Part shown: piece by piece, positions 26,816-35,580 of the stretch
Numbering within the stretch: the first letter of the stretch is position 1
Layout of the letters: every line of letters begins with the position of its first letter
Origin: Prochlorococcus marinus str. MIT 0918
GTDB lineage: Bacteria > Cyanobacteriota > Cyanobacteriia > PCC-6307 > Cyanobiaceae
Length of the DNA stretch: 64,000 nucleotides
Reading direction: 5' to 3'
NCBI RefSeq assembly: GCF_027359415.1
Contig: NZ_CP114780.1
Location: forward strand, 496,001-560,000
Notes under the pieces: model-generated
What the model saw: only the letters and a program-made list of their open reading frames with translations
What the model was told of the DNA's origin: nothing
The model's database searches: none
Made by a program: the position numbers and the translations under genes

Positions 26816-27952
26816 TCACATACTTAAACTATTAGTAATTTTAATGACTTTATTCCATTGAGCATGAATACTCTTCAATAATGCAAACTGTACTTTAGCT
26901 TTGTAAAGATTTTGTGTAGGATAATTTGAATTAAAATAAGTATTCCCACAAAGATAATCAGTCAAAAATCTAATTCCTAATTCATATGTAATAGTTCGAA
27001 TACTATAAGGTAGATAAAAAATATCTGCTTTAGTCAATTTATCCTTATATATAGAGAAATAACCATTAAGAGCTGACTGATAATAGTTTAAATCAAAATG
27101 TACAATTGATATGTCTTCAGGTTCTTCCCCTAAAGGGTTACAGCATGACCTTAAACAATCAGCTAAATCAAAAAGAAGGTATCCCATTTGAAAAGTATCA
27201 AGGTCTATTAGAGAGACAACCTTATTTGTTGAAAAATCAAACAAAAAATTGCTAACTTTAGGATCTCCATGTATCAGTCTGAAGGATAAAGATTTTCTTG
27301 AAGAAGAATTAATAAGAGAAAAAGCTTCATTCTTATTTAAAGATACAAACTTTAAAACTAAATCAATCTCTTTTAATATCTTATGATTATGTATTTCATT
27401 CTGACGTAAAGATGTAACAACAGAGTAAAGTTGTGAAAGATATTTGGGTGTGTTATGGAAATTACTAATTGTAGTTATATAATTATCTGGATTTGCTTTA
27501 ATTGTTAAGAGATGAAAAATTGCAAGGCCTTCTAAGAGATAATATGCTTGAGAATCAGAAGTAATAGTTTCAATAGTCTTTGTAAAGTCTATATACTCAA
27601 ATGATCTCCAATAAACATCATCAATTAGCTTATAATTAGTTTTATCTACAATATTTTTTATTAACTTAGGGAAAAACCATTTTCTAGGATATCTTAATAA
27701 TACTTGATCTAGATTAGTCAAAATATTATCCTCTAATTTAGAATAGTTATCTATAATATCTTTAGGGTTTTTAAAAACATCTGAGTTTATTGACTGAAGT
27801 ATAAATTTTTTATTAATAGAGATTGAGTCAGTTGAAACTAAGAAAGTATTATTAATATTTCCAGAATTAATAGCTTTTATATCTAATATGTGATTGTTTG
27901 TAAAAAAAGTAGAAGCTATCTTTCTTATATTTTGTAAATTTTCTTTAGTCAA
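26816..27952 (-). CDS. NahK-like sugar kinase (aminoglycoside phosphotransferase fold)
   Basis: A 378-residue protein of the APH/choline-kinase fold. Residues 29-39 (NSGNINNTFLV) form the ATP loop. The catalytic loop is LIHGDPKVSNFLFD (Asp230, Asn235) and the metal-binding segment is LIDLDTFQMG (Asp250, Asp252). The continuation FDLADCLRSCCNPLGEEPED matches N-acetylhexosamine 1-kinases (NahK) better than drug or choline kinases, so a sugar or sugar-like substrate is likely. The start is TTG, 17 bases after the upstream dehydrogenase-like gene, hence an operon. Substrate unproven. Confidence 0.78.
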   Translation of the reverse strand: MTKENLQNIRKIASTFFTNNHILDIKAINSGNINNTFLVSTDSISINKKFILQSINSDVFKNPKDIIDNYSKLEDNILTNLDQVLLRYPRKWFFPKLIKNIVDKTNYKLIDDVYWRSFEYIDFTKTIETITSDSQAYYLLEGLAIFHLLTIKANPDNYITTISNFHNTPKYLSQLYSVVTSLRQNEIHNHKILKEIDLVLKFVSLNKNEAFSLINSSSRKSLSFRLIHGDPKVSNFLFDFSTNKVVSLIDLDTFQMGYLLFDLADCLRSCCNPLGEEPEDISIVHFDLNYYQSALNGYFSIYKDKLTKADIFYLPYSIRTITYELGIRFLTDYLCGNTYFNSNYPTQNLYKAKVQFALLKSIHAQWNKVIKITNSLSM

Positions 27953-27969
27953 TTAAATTAAGGAGATTT

Positions 27970-29502
27970 CTAATTAGAAAAGTATTTGTCAAACATGTTA
28001 ATAACTTCTAGATGTGAATTTACGGAGTTATTTTCTTGAGAAGATTCATGAATATTTAAAGACAAGTATAAAGAGTGAATATCCTTAGATTCAAAATTAT
28101 TGGTATAAATAGATTCACATAAGAAAGACAAGATATCATTTTTATCTAGATTATTCAAAAGTTCGTTCATCCTTGAAGAATTTTTTGGACGAACTGACTC
28201 CTGACAAAAATTTGTCAACTCTCTACTATTAGTCATTACATTAAAAACATGCCTCTTACATTCTAATGAGGAAAATATACACATATAGAGTAAATTTATC
28301 ATTGAAGAATCATGATTTGGTATTGAGTATGCTCGTAATATATCTGGCCAAAATCGTAAAGAATTAATTCCTTCTAAGGCTCCTTTCTGAAGTCCTTTTG
28401 ACTCACACCAATTTATTAGCTCATCCAAATCATTAGGACATCTTTTTAAAGACATCATGCGATCTGCTAGTATTTGTCCTACTTGAAAATTCCTAGTAGG
28501 GGAACCAGAAATAGGCAGCATCATACTTCCTTTTACATCAGCAATCATTGCTGTTAATTGAGAAAATGTATGATCTCTCACCTTTTCCATATCTCCATCT
28601 CTAGACAAAGCTGCTTCAATCCTTTGAACACCATAACCTATATCAGTTAAAGATAAACTAGATTTTTTATATAAATCATTCCGATCTAATCTACTCATTG
28701 AAACAGTAGCTGCTTGATCTAGGCATTGATTGAGCAATAAAGTTAAGAGAGTAGGTAATAGACCAGGATTATTACAATGATAAGTGTGTCCAAATCCTGC
28801 AAATATTGAAGAGACATTCTTTGCAGACTTAATATATTGACCTTCTACATTATGTACTCCAGAAGAAACTTGAATATTAGGGGAAAGATTATTTAATAAC
28901 CTTGCACCTATTAAAGCTGTAAATGAATCAGGATGACAAAAATTAGCTGTAAAACTATCCAAAGGGTTTCTTAAAGCTCCGTGTCTATGAAAACCTGAGA
29001 AGAATGCTAAATGTGAGTTTTTTTGGCATAAAAGAAATGAAGATTGTTCTGAATTTCCATATGTAAACGAACCAACTAAACATGCCAATACAACATTTGT
29101 TCTACCAAGCTTATCTCTTAGATGAAGTGCCTCCTGTAAATCCGATTCAATATGATTACTATTAGAACTTAATACTACTAAATCACATATCTCTATTAAA
29201 TCACTTAAAGTGTAAGCACGTATTTTGGAACCATCTTTATAAGTTGACATTTCTATCATCTTATTTAGATATTCTTCTTTTAATTCATTTATAGATTGTT
29301 TAGAAAATGCTCCAAGGAGATTTCTTCCAGGCCTAGGTGCTAAAAGAAGATTATTCTTATTTGTTTGCATTGCACAGTTATAAGCTAAAGATGCTGGATA
29401 TAGTCCTACACTATAAAAACCTACTTTTCCATCCTCTAATTCCTTTAGCCTTAAAGCTATAGTTTTTTTATCAAGTGAATCGGTAAAAAAATTATTTTGC
29501 AT
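27970..29502 (-). CDS. Glycerol-3-phosphate-dehydrogenase-like protein, function unknown
   Basis: A 510-residue protein from the ATG at 29502; a TTG two codons earlier is less likely. The N-terminus KVGFYSVGLYPASLAYNCAMQ looks like a Rossmann strand-helix with an altered Gly motif, and VVLSSNSNHIESDLQEAL and VVLACLVGSF fit later strands. The middle segment SAKNVSSIFAGFGHTYHCNNPGL resembles the substrate region of GpsA-type enzymes (ALKNVIAIAAG), followed by a long helical C-terminus. This suggests a divergent dehydrogenase of the 6-phosphogluconate-dehydrogenase-like superfamily. It precedes the NahK-like kinase in one operon and is divergent from the StpA-like phosphatase. Confidence 0.6.
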   Translation of the reverse strand: MQNNFFTDSLDKKTIALRLKELEDGKVGFYSVGLYPASLAYNCAMQTNKNNLLLAPRPGRNLLGAFSKQSINELKEEYLNKMIEMSTYKDGSKIRAYTLSDLIEICDLVVLSSNSNHIESDLQEALHLRDKLGRTNVVLACLVGSFTYGNSEQSSFLLCQKNSHLAFFSGFHRHGALRNPLDSFTANFCHPDSFTALIGARLLNNLSPNIQVSSGVHNVEGQYIKSAKNVSSIFAGFGHTYHCNNPGLLPTLLTLLLNQCLDQAATVSMSRLDRNDLYKKSSLSLTDIGYGVQRIEAALSRDGDMEKVRDHTFSQLTAMIADVKGSMMLPISGSPTRNFQVGQILADRMMSLKRCPNDLDELINWCESKGLQKGALEGINSLRFWPDILRAYSIPNHDSSMINLLYMCIFSSLECKRHVFNVMTNSRELTNFCQESVRPKNSSRMNELLNNLDKNDILSFLCESIYTNNFESKDIHSLYLSLNIHESSQENNSVNSHLEVINMFDKYFSN

Positions 29503-29673
29503 TGGCAAGTGTGAATGATTCTACAAAACTAGAATTGCTTTAGATTAACGCATAAACAATAATATCTTATTACTTATTAAAAGCTTTGGCAAGTTAAGAA
29601 AAACGAGAAAGAAAACAAGCACTTGCTACAAAAAGAAGTATGATAGTCCCATAATTTTTAATTATTTTATATT

Positions 29674-30891
29674 ATGTTAATAAAAGAAGAATCAGATATT
29701 AGTTTCAAAAAAATTTCAACTAAAAAGAATATACTAATAATTCAAGATATCGATGGTGTTTGCATACCACTAGTAAAAGATCCACTTCTTAGAAAAATAG
29801 ATCCAAATTATATAGAATCAATTGCTAAGCTAGATGATGAATTTGCAGTACTAACTTGTGGTGAACATGAAGGCGAAAGAGGTGTAAATAGAATAATTGA
29901 AAGAGCTTTAAATTCAAATAATAAAATTAAAGAACAAGGCCTTTATTTACCTGGCCTAGCGGCCTGTGGTGTTGAATACCAAGATAAACATGGAAATATG
30001 GAATTACTTGGTTTAAGTATCGAAGAAAATAAATTCCTTAGCGAGGCACCAAAATATATGAAGAAATTATTAGAAAAAGAATTAGTTAATAGTATTCCTT
30101 TTAAAGATAAAGAACAAGCTAATTATGAAATAAAAAAGGCAATATGTGACACACGTTTTTCTCCTGCAATTAATCTTAACTCTCTCTTTAATATTTTTGA
30201 AAATGATCTTAAAAGCAAAATAAAACTGCAAGAAATCATGCTTCGAGTAATGAGTGAGATTATAGAAATAGCTTATACAAAAGGATTTACTGATTCATTT
30301 TATCTACACATTTCACCAAATTTAGGTATAAAAAATGGAAATGAAATAATAAAGTTTGCAACTAAAGAAGATATAGGGACAACTGATATACAGCTTATAA
30401 TTAAAGGCGCTTTAAAAGAATGTGGATTACTAGTTTTACTGAATAAATATATTAAAAATAAATTTGGATATTATCCATTTGGTCATAATTTTAGTATTAG
30501 AAATGCTCCTAAAGGTATTGATGGTCTTATAAGTCTATGCAAAAAAAAGATTAGGCCCGAAATAATGCCTATATTAATAGGTGTAGGCGATACTATTACA
30601 TCGAATAAAGATATTTTAGAAAATAAATGGCTTAGAGGAGGAAGTGATAGAGGTTTTCTTACACTAATACAAGAGCTTGGCAAGGCATATAAAAAAGAAA
30701 ACATAATTATATTTGTAGATAGTAGCTTTGGCGAAGTTTATAGACCTTCCACCAAAGACCAAACTCTTACAGGCATAACTGATCCTTATGACATACTAAA
30801 ATTAAATGTAATAATGAATAATGGACCTAAGGAATATATCAAATGGGTTAATAAATTTTGTAACAACCGGTATAATATGAGGAAAAAATAA
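29674..30891 (+). CDS. Glucosylglycerol-3-phosphate phosphatase-like protein (StpA/GgpP family)
   Basis: A 405-residue haloacid-dehalogenase-type phosphatase. The nucleophile motif is IIQDIDGVCIPLVKDPL with Asp25 and Asp27. LTCGEHEGERGVNR, QGLYLPGLAACGVEYQD, and the late motif IGVGDTITSN ... GGSDRGFLTLIQELG match my memory of the StpA/GgpP family, which dephosphorylates glucosylglycerol-3-phosphate in salt-stressed cyanobacteria. No glucosylglycerol-phosphate synthase is present in this window. The gene is divergent from the dehydrogenase-like/kinase pair across a 171-base gap that could hold both promoters. The substrate may therefore differ from the textbook one. Confidence 0.78.
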   Translation: MLIKEESDISFKKISTKKNILIIQDIDGVCIPLVKDPLLRKIDPNYIESIAKLDDEFAVLTCGEHEGERGVNRIIERALNSNNKIKEQGLYLPGLAACGVEYQDKHGNMELLGLSIEENKFLSEAPKYMKKLLEKELVNSIPFKDKEQANYEIKKAICDTRFSPAINLNSLFNIFENDLKSKIKLQEIMLRVMSEIIEIAYTKGFTDSFYLHISPNLGIKNGNEIIKFATKEDIGTTDIQLIIKGALKECGLLVLLNKYIKNKFGYYPFGHNFSIRNAPKGIDGLISLCKKKIRPEIMPILIGVGDTITSNKDILENKWLRGGSDRGFLTLIQELGKAYKKENIIIFVDSSFGEVYRPSTKDQTLTGITDPYDILKLNVIMNNGPKEYIKWVNKFCNNRYNMRKK

Positions 30892-30957
30892 CTTTTTATA
30901 ATCAGAAGAGCAATGATATTAATACTTTAGCTAAAATATATTTAATTAAGATAAAGT

Positions 30958-31887
30958 ATGTCTTTCCCAAGCATAAAGAGGAATGCACTTGAAACACTAC
31001 AAGTCAACCTAGGTTACAAATGCAACCAAGCATGTATACATTGTCATGTTGATGCAAGTCCTTTTAGGGAGGAAATGATGAATGAGCATAATATTAAATT
31101 AATACCTAAGATTATTAATCAATATCTAATTAAGACCCTTGATCTAACTGGTGGTGCTCCTGAAATGCATCCTCTTTTTAAATCATTAATAACTGAGGTA
31201 AGTAAATTAGGAATAGAAATCATTGATAGATGTAATTTAACAATCCTAAAAGAAAAGGGTTATGAAGACATGGCTAAATTTCTAGCACATAATAAAGTCA
31301 GGATCATTGCATCATTACCTTGCTATTTAGAAGAGAATGTAGATGCTCAGAGAGGTAAAAGTGTTTTTCAAAAGAGCATTGAATCTTTAAAGTTATTAAA
31401 TAGTCTTGGTTATGCTAAAAAAGATAAAGGCCTTAAATTAGATCTAGTATATAATCCTACTGGAGCCAATCTACCTCCTCCTCAAAAGCAACTAGAAGAT
31501 ACATATAAATATGAATTAAAGAAAAGGTATGATATAGATTTTAATAATCTATTAGTTTTAGCAAATATGCCAATTAAAAGGTTCTCAAACTTCTTAAAAA
31601 AAGAAGGTAAACTTGAGGAATATAAATTACTACTTAGAAATAATCATAATGATGCAAATCTAAATTCTGTAATGTGCAAGAATACAATCAGCGTAGATTG
31701 GGAAGGAAAATTATTTGATTGTGATTTCAACCAACAACTATCTATAAGTAGTAAGATAAAGCCAAATACACTTGAAGGTTTATCCAAAGATGCAATAAAC
31801 ATCAGAGGCATAGAAATATCTGTTGATAATCACTGCTTTGGATGTACAGCTGGTAATGGATCTAGTTGCGGAGGAGCTTTAACTTAG
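30958..31887 (+). CDS. arsS: ArsS-type radical SAM protein (arsenosugar biosynthesis)
   Basis: A 309-residue radical SAM enzyme. The 4Fe-4S motif is CNQACIHCH with GYK before it and VDASPFREE after it, at about residues 22-39. DLTGGAPEMHP is the glycine-rich SAM motif. The C-terminal part carries further cysteines (MCKNTISVDWEGKLFDCDFN and HCFGCTAGNGSSCGG), probably ligating auxiliary cluster iron. These blocks are specific to the ArsS family, reported to join an adenosyl group to dimethylarsenic in arsenosugar synthesis. Some relatives use selenocysteine; here all positions are Cys. It follows the phosphatase gene by 66 bases. No ArsM adjoins it. Confidence 0.88.
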   Translation: MSFPSIKRNALETLQVNLGYKCNQACIHCHVDASPFREEMMNEHNIKLIPKIINQYLIKTLDLTGGAPEMHPLFKSLITEVSKLGIEIIDRCNLTILKEKGYEDMAKFLAHNKVRIIASLPCYLEENVDAQRGKSVFQKSIESLKLLNSLGYAKKDKGLKLDLVYNPTGANLPPPQKQLEDTYKYELKKRYDIDFNNLLVLANMPIKRFSNFLKKEGKLEEYKLLLRNNHNDANLNSVMCKNTISVDWEGKLFDCDFNQQLSISSKIKPNTLEGLSKDAINIRGIEISVDNHCFGCTAGNGSSCGGALT

Positions 31888-31906
31888 CTATTAGTAATAA
31901 AATATT

Positions 31907-32359
31907 TCAAAGACAATTAGGACAGATTGCTCGAACATTTAATGTTGATTCGATTAATTTAAAACCTTGATTTTCAGCAGCTTTCCTGCCAGCAACCACA
32001 ACTTGATCACTCTCAAACTCTTCTGTTCTGCCACAGTTAATACATACTAAATGATGATGATCGGGATGATCTTTACTTAAGAGTTCAAAGCGATGACAAC
32101 CTTCACTCAATTCCAATTCATGCAAAAATCCGATCTTTACTAATAATCTAAGTGTTCTATATATTGTTGCTAAAGAAACTCTTGCTTTTGATTGAATTAA
32201 ATGCGCATGAACTTCTTCTGCACTGAGATGGTTTCCACAACCAATAGCCTGAAACAAGTCAAGCACTTTTGTCCTTTGAGGAGTTAAACGTCTTCCGTTT
32301 TTATGAAGACCAGTCTCTAAAGGAGAAGATTTAGAAGAATAACCAGCACCTAAAGCCAT
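31907..32359 (-). CDS. Fur family metal-responsive transcriptional regulator
   Basis: A 150-residue regulator. The N-terminal winged helix covers RLTPQRTKVLDLFQ ... LSAEEVHAHLIQSKARVSLATIYRTLRLLVKIGFLHEL, where the recognition helix is SLATIYRTLRLL. The dimerisation part has the metal site region HPDHHHLVC and two CxxC pairs (CINC and CPNC near the end) for structural zinc. I cannot tell Fur from Zur or PerR by motif alone; the CxxC pairs occur in all three. A palindromic site at 32376-32401 just upstream suggests autoregulation. It is divergent from the isochorismatase-like gene. Confidence 0.9.
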   Translation of the reverse strand: MALGAGYSSKSSPLETGLHKNGRRLTPQRTKVLDLFQAIGCGNHLSAEEVHAHLIQSKARVSLATIYRTLRLLVKIGFLHELELSEGCHRFELLSKDHPDHHHLVCINCGRTEEFESDQVVVAGRKAAENQGFKLIESTLNVRAICPNCL

Positions 32360-32375
32360 TAATCCAGCGTGGCTG

Positions 32376-32401
32376 TTCTCAATAATAATAGCTAATGAGA
32401 G
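32376..32401. promoter_or_regulatory. Imperfect palindrome upstream of the Fur-type gene
   Basis: TTCTCAATAA...CTAATGAGAG: the ends TCTCA/TGAGA are inverted and eight of twelve positions match across the dyad. It lies 17 bases before the ATG of the regulator in its own promoter region. AT-rich dyads of this size are typical Fur-family operators. The match to any defined box is loose. Confidence 0.4.
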
Positions 32402-32493
32402 GGAGGGGACGCCATTAATTAAGAGATTATGCTTAGTTGTCTAAAAACAATTTATATAATGTTCTAAAATGAATATTTGCTCATAATAAAAAA

Positions 32494-33102
32494 ATGTTTA
32501 GTAAAAGGATCAGAAAAGCATTCCAAATACTAATAAATGAAAAATCATTTCCTATAAATGAACAAAATACTGCTCTTGTAGTTATAGATATGCAAGAAAA
32601 GCTTTTAAATGCTCTTCCAAACGATAAAGAATTAACATGGAATATAGGTAAATTAATATCTGCTTCTGAAATATTTAAACTAAGAATATTTATTACAGAA
32701 CAAAATCCTTCTAAGCTAGGTAAAACTATAAGTAATATCTCTCCAAAAGGAAAATACAAAAAATACAGCAAGATGGCATTTTCATGCATTAACTGCATCG
32801 ATCTAATGAAAGATTTAAAAAATGCAAAGATAAAGAATATAATTTTATGCGGAATAGAAACACATATTTGTATTAGTCAAAGTGCTCTAGATTTACTTTA
32901 TAAAGGGTATAATATTCATTTAATTGCTGATGCAACTAATAGTCGAGGTTTATATGATAAAGAATTAGCCATGGCGAGAATGCAACACCATGGGGTGACA
33001 ATATCCACAACAGAATCCATAATTTTTGAGATATGTCAATCAGCAGACAAAAAAGTATTTAAAGAGATTAGTCAGTTAATAAAAATGAAAATGAAAATAT
33101 GA
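32494..33102 (+). CDS. Isochorismatase-like cysteine hydrolase
   Basis: A 202-residue enzyme of the isochorismatase/nicotinamidase superfamily. Its catalytic triad is visible: Asp32 in LVVIDMQEK, Lys93 in YSKMAFSC, and Cys126 in CGIETHICISQSA. The cis-peptide motif GIETH and the strand LIADATNSR are typical. The general YcaC-like subgroup hydrolyses amides or ring carbamates; the true substrate is not evident. A polar leader of about 25 residues precedes the domain. It is divergent from the Fur-type gene, with which it may share control. Confidence 0.87.
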   Translation: MFSKRIRKAFQILINEKSFPINEQNTALVVIDMQEKLLNALPNDKELTWNIGKLISASEIFKLRIFITEQNPSKLGKTISNISPKGKYKKYSKMAFSCINCIDLMKDLKNAKIKNIILCGIETHICISQSALDLLYKGYNIHLIADATNSRGLYDKELAMARMQHHGVTISTTESIIFEICQSADKKVFKEISQLIKMKMKI

Positions 33103-33210
33103 TTTATCCTTTGCCTAGGAATGGCTAAAAAACGAGCATGAAAGAACTTTAAAGTTTACACGTATTGGTATAGCATACTAATTTAATAGATGTCATAATT
33201 AAAGAAACAT

Positions 33211-34245
33211 ATGTTGGTCATGAATGAGATTTATAGCAAATTAATTGCAACTGCAACGGTTTTTTTAATAGGTTTAATAATAACACTTTCACTTTCAAGA
33301 CTGACGCGAAGTATATTTGGAAGGTTAGTCAAAAGTAGTAAAAGTGAAACAGACGACTATATTCTGAAAGTTGTTGTAGAGACTATTAAGCCATTAGGTA
33401 TAACTATTACCTCATTTCTGTCATGGAAGATATTATCAATTCAAATAAAAATTATTGGAATTAGTGAAATCATTGGAGGTATTTTTAAATTAATAGTACT
33501 TATACTCATAGTAAGACTAATCAATAGAATTCTTCTAAGGTTAATACAAAGTTGGTCAAACAAAGTAAATGATATTGCTGTAAGTACAATGCTTAGATCA
33601 TTAAGTCCAATGGTTAGAGCAATAATATGGAGTATTGGATCCATATTTTATCTAAACAACTTAGGGGTTCAAATGGCAGCTATTTGGGCACTATTAAGTG
33701 CAGGAGGAATAGGCGCTGGTTTAGCATTAAAAGAACCTGTTCAAGAATTCTTTGAATATATAACAATTTTATTAGACAAACCTTTTCAAAGTGGTCAGTT
33801 TATTCATATAGATGGGATATGGGCACGAGTTGAAAGAGTTGGTGTTAGGTCAACAAGAATGAGGAGTATTAATGGAGAGATAATTGTTATGAGTAATAGC
33901 AATTTAACAAATGGTGTGATTTCTAATTATGCAGAAATGGAAGCAAGAAGATTGGTCCATAAACTAGGTGTTGTTTATACAACAGGTTATTCTAAAATGA
34001 TTAAAATACCTGATCTAATTAAAGATATAATTAATTCAAATGATAATGCAGCTTTTGATAGATGCCATTTTATAGAATTTGGCGACTTTAGTCTTGATTT
34101 TGAATTAGTTTACTTTATTCCTACAAATAACTATTTATTAGCAATGGATACTCAGCAAGAGATAAATCTTGAGATAATGAGAGTATTTGAAAAAGAAGGT
34201 ATTGAATTTGCATATCCAACACAAACAATTAATTTAACAAAATAG
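33211..34245 (+). CDS. MscS family mechanosensitive ion channel
   Basis: A 344-residue membrane protein with four hydrophobic helices in the first 175 residues. The pore helix region reads AAIWALLSAGGIGAGLALKEPVQEFFEYI, with the Gly/Ala packing pattern of MscS TM3. The beta domain follows at LDKPFQSGQFIHIDGIWARVERVGVRSTRMRSINGEIIVMSNSNL, typical for the family. It releases osmolytes on hypo-osmotic shock. Two starts are possible (ATG at 33211 or 33220). It stands alone on the plus strand, convergent with the POR-like gene, with three bases between the stop codons. Confidence 0.92.
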   Translation: MLVMNEIYSKLIATATVFLIGLIITLSLSRLTRSIFGRLVKSSKSETDDYILKVVVETIKPLGITITSFLSWKILSIQIKIIGISEIIGGIFKLIVLILIVRLINRILLRLIQSWSNKVNDIAVSTMLRSLSPMVRAIIWSIGSIFYLNNLGVQMAAIWALLSAGGIGAGLALKEPVQEFFEYITILLDKPFQSGQFIHIDGIWARVERVGVRSTRMRSINGEIIVMSNSNLTNGVISNYAEMEARRLVHKLGVVYTTGYSKMIKIPDLIKDIINSNDNAAFDRCHFIEFGDFSLDFELVYFIPTNNYLLAMDTQQEINLEIMRVFEKEGIEFAYPTQTINLTK

Positions 34246-34248
34246 TCC

Positions 34249-35265
34249 TTAAAGAGTATTTAATTCACAAAAATTTTTTAAAATTTCATTAGTCAGATCC
34301 CAAAGTTCCTTTGCTTTAGAAGTATCATTAGCTTCTTTGCTGACATTAGATTTCGAAAGTAACATCATGCCCGGTCTTTTTATTATATTAGAAAGATATA
34401 AAAATTGATAAGGTTTATTTGGGAAAATTGTTGCTATCTCAGTAAGTAACTGACCTGCTTTTTCTGGTGTTTCTGTAATATGTAAGACATCTCTAGCAAA
34501 AAAAGCAAATATAATTTGACCAATTTCATTATACTTACGACTATATCTAAAGAAACCTGATTTACTTCTAGGAATGACCAAACCTGGTGCCCAGCAAATG
34601 ACATTAACAGGGAAATTATTAAGCTGTAACCTACTTATTAATTCTAATGTAAAAAGGATATTACATAATTTACTATCCTTATAAGACTTATCTGCGTTAA
34701 AAGTTGAAATTCCATCTATAGTTTCAAATGTTAATGATGACTTTATTCCTAGCATTTCTCCTAATCCAGCTGGTTGTCCAATTTTGCCTCCTGAGGACTC
34801 AGGATTATGAACTTCAGAAGCCGTAACAATAATCCTTGGATAATTAGACTTACAAACTAATGGCATTAATCTTTGTGTTATATATTGATGACTAAGATGA
34901 TTAACTGCAAAAGTCAATTCTATATTCTGTTTAGATCTTCTTATTTCTTTAGAACCTGTATATTGTAGGCCTGCATTAAGTATTAAAGTATCAATTTGTT
35001 TATTCTGATGAATAAGTTTGTCAGTAAATTCTTCAATACTTTTTAAATCTGACAAATCAGCTATAGGTAGGTCAACTCTATATTTGATCTGAGAAAATAT
35101 AATATTATCTTTTTTTAGTGAATTAATAAATCTCTCTCTACTTGCTAAATCTCTGCATGGAACAATGATTTCATGTTGATCTAATATCATTTTCAAGGCC
35201 GCTTGATAACCAATTCCAGAAGTTGCGCCAGTAATAACTATCCTTCTTTTAACATCTGTTGTCAT
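34249..35265 (-). CDS. Protochlorophyllide-reductase-like short-chain dehydrogenase
   Basis: A 338-residue SDR. The NADP(H) motif ITGATSGIG is at residues 11-19, followed by LILNAGLQYTG and LTFAVNHLSHQYITQRLMP. The catalytic pair lies in SYKDSKLCN (Tyr195, Lys199), a form typical of light-dependent protochlorophyllide oxidoreductase, and the C-terminus SKAKELWDLTNEIL also resembles that family. However, the motif after the dinucleotide fold and the substrate-pocket cysteines differ from true POR as I remember it, so it may be a POR paralogue with another substrate. It is divergent from crtL, another pigment gene, across 315 bases. Confidence 0.75.
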   Translation of the reverse strand: MTTDVKRRIVITGATSGIGYQAALKMILDQHEIIVPCRDLASRERFINSLKKDNIIFSQIKYRVDLPIADLSDLKSIEEFTDKLIHQNKQIDTLILNAGLQYTGSKEIRRSKQNIELTFAVNHLSHQYITQRLMPLVCKSNYPRIIVTASEVHNPESSGGKIGQPAGLGEMLGIKSSLTFETIDGISTFNADKSYKDSKLCNILFTLELISRLQLNNFPVNVICWAPGLVIPRSKSGFFRYSRKYNEIGQIIFAFFARDVLHITETPEKAGQLLTEIATIFPNKPYQFLYLSNIIKRPGMMLLSKSNVSKEANDTSKAKELWDLTNEILKNFCELNTL

Positions 35266-35580
35266 TTTTTAGACACTTCATAATAAATCTGTACCTATAA
35301 TATAAGATTACAAAGTTTAATAGTAAAAAATAAGCAAAGTAATTTTCCATATATTATTTAACTAGAGAAAAATCTGCCATAGTAAATCAATTTAACAAAA
35401 TCGTTACATTTCTAAAAAATGGCAACATTGGGTTAATAAAATTCTTTTTACTAAATTTCTTTTGATATAAAAGGCTATTGTAGAAAAGCTTATAAAAGTA
35501 TCTGATCATGCTAATAGCTGCCTATAGTTTTGTAACGCTAAGAAAATCTTATATTTTAGGAGTCAAGTTTAATAGCTTCA
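35266..35580. other. Shared promoter region of the POR-like gene and crtL
   Basis: 315 bases between divergent genes. AT-rich with TATAATATAAG near 35296 and TTGATATAAAA near 35461 as possible -10 elements; an AGGAG at 35558-35562 is too far (18 bases) to serve the crtL ATG. No hairpin, gene or repeat is evident. Confidence 0.4.
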
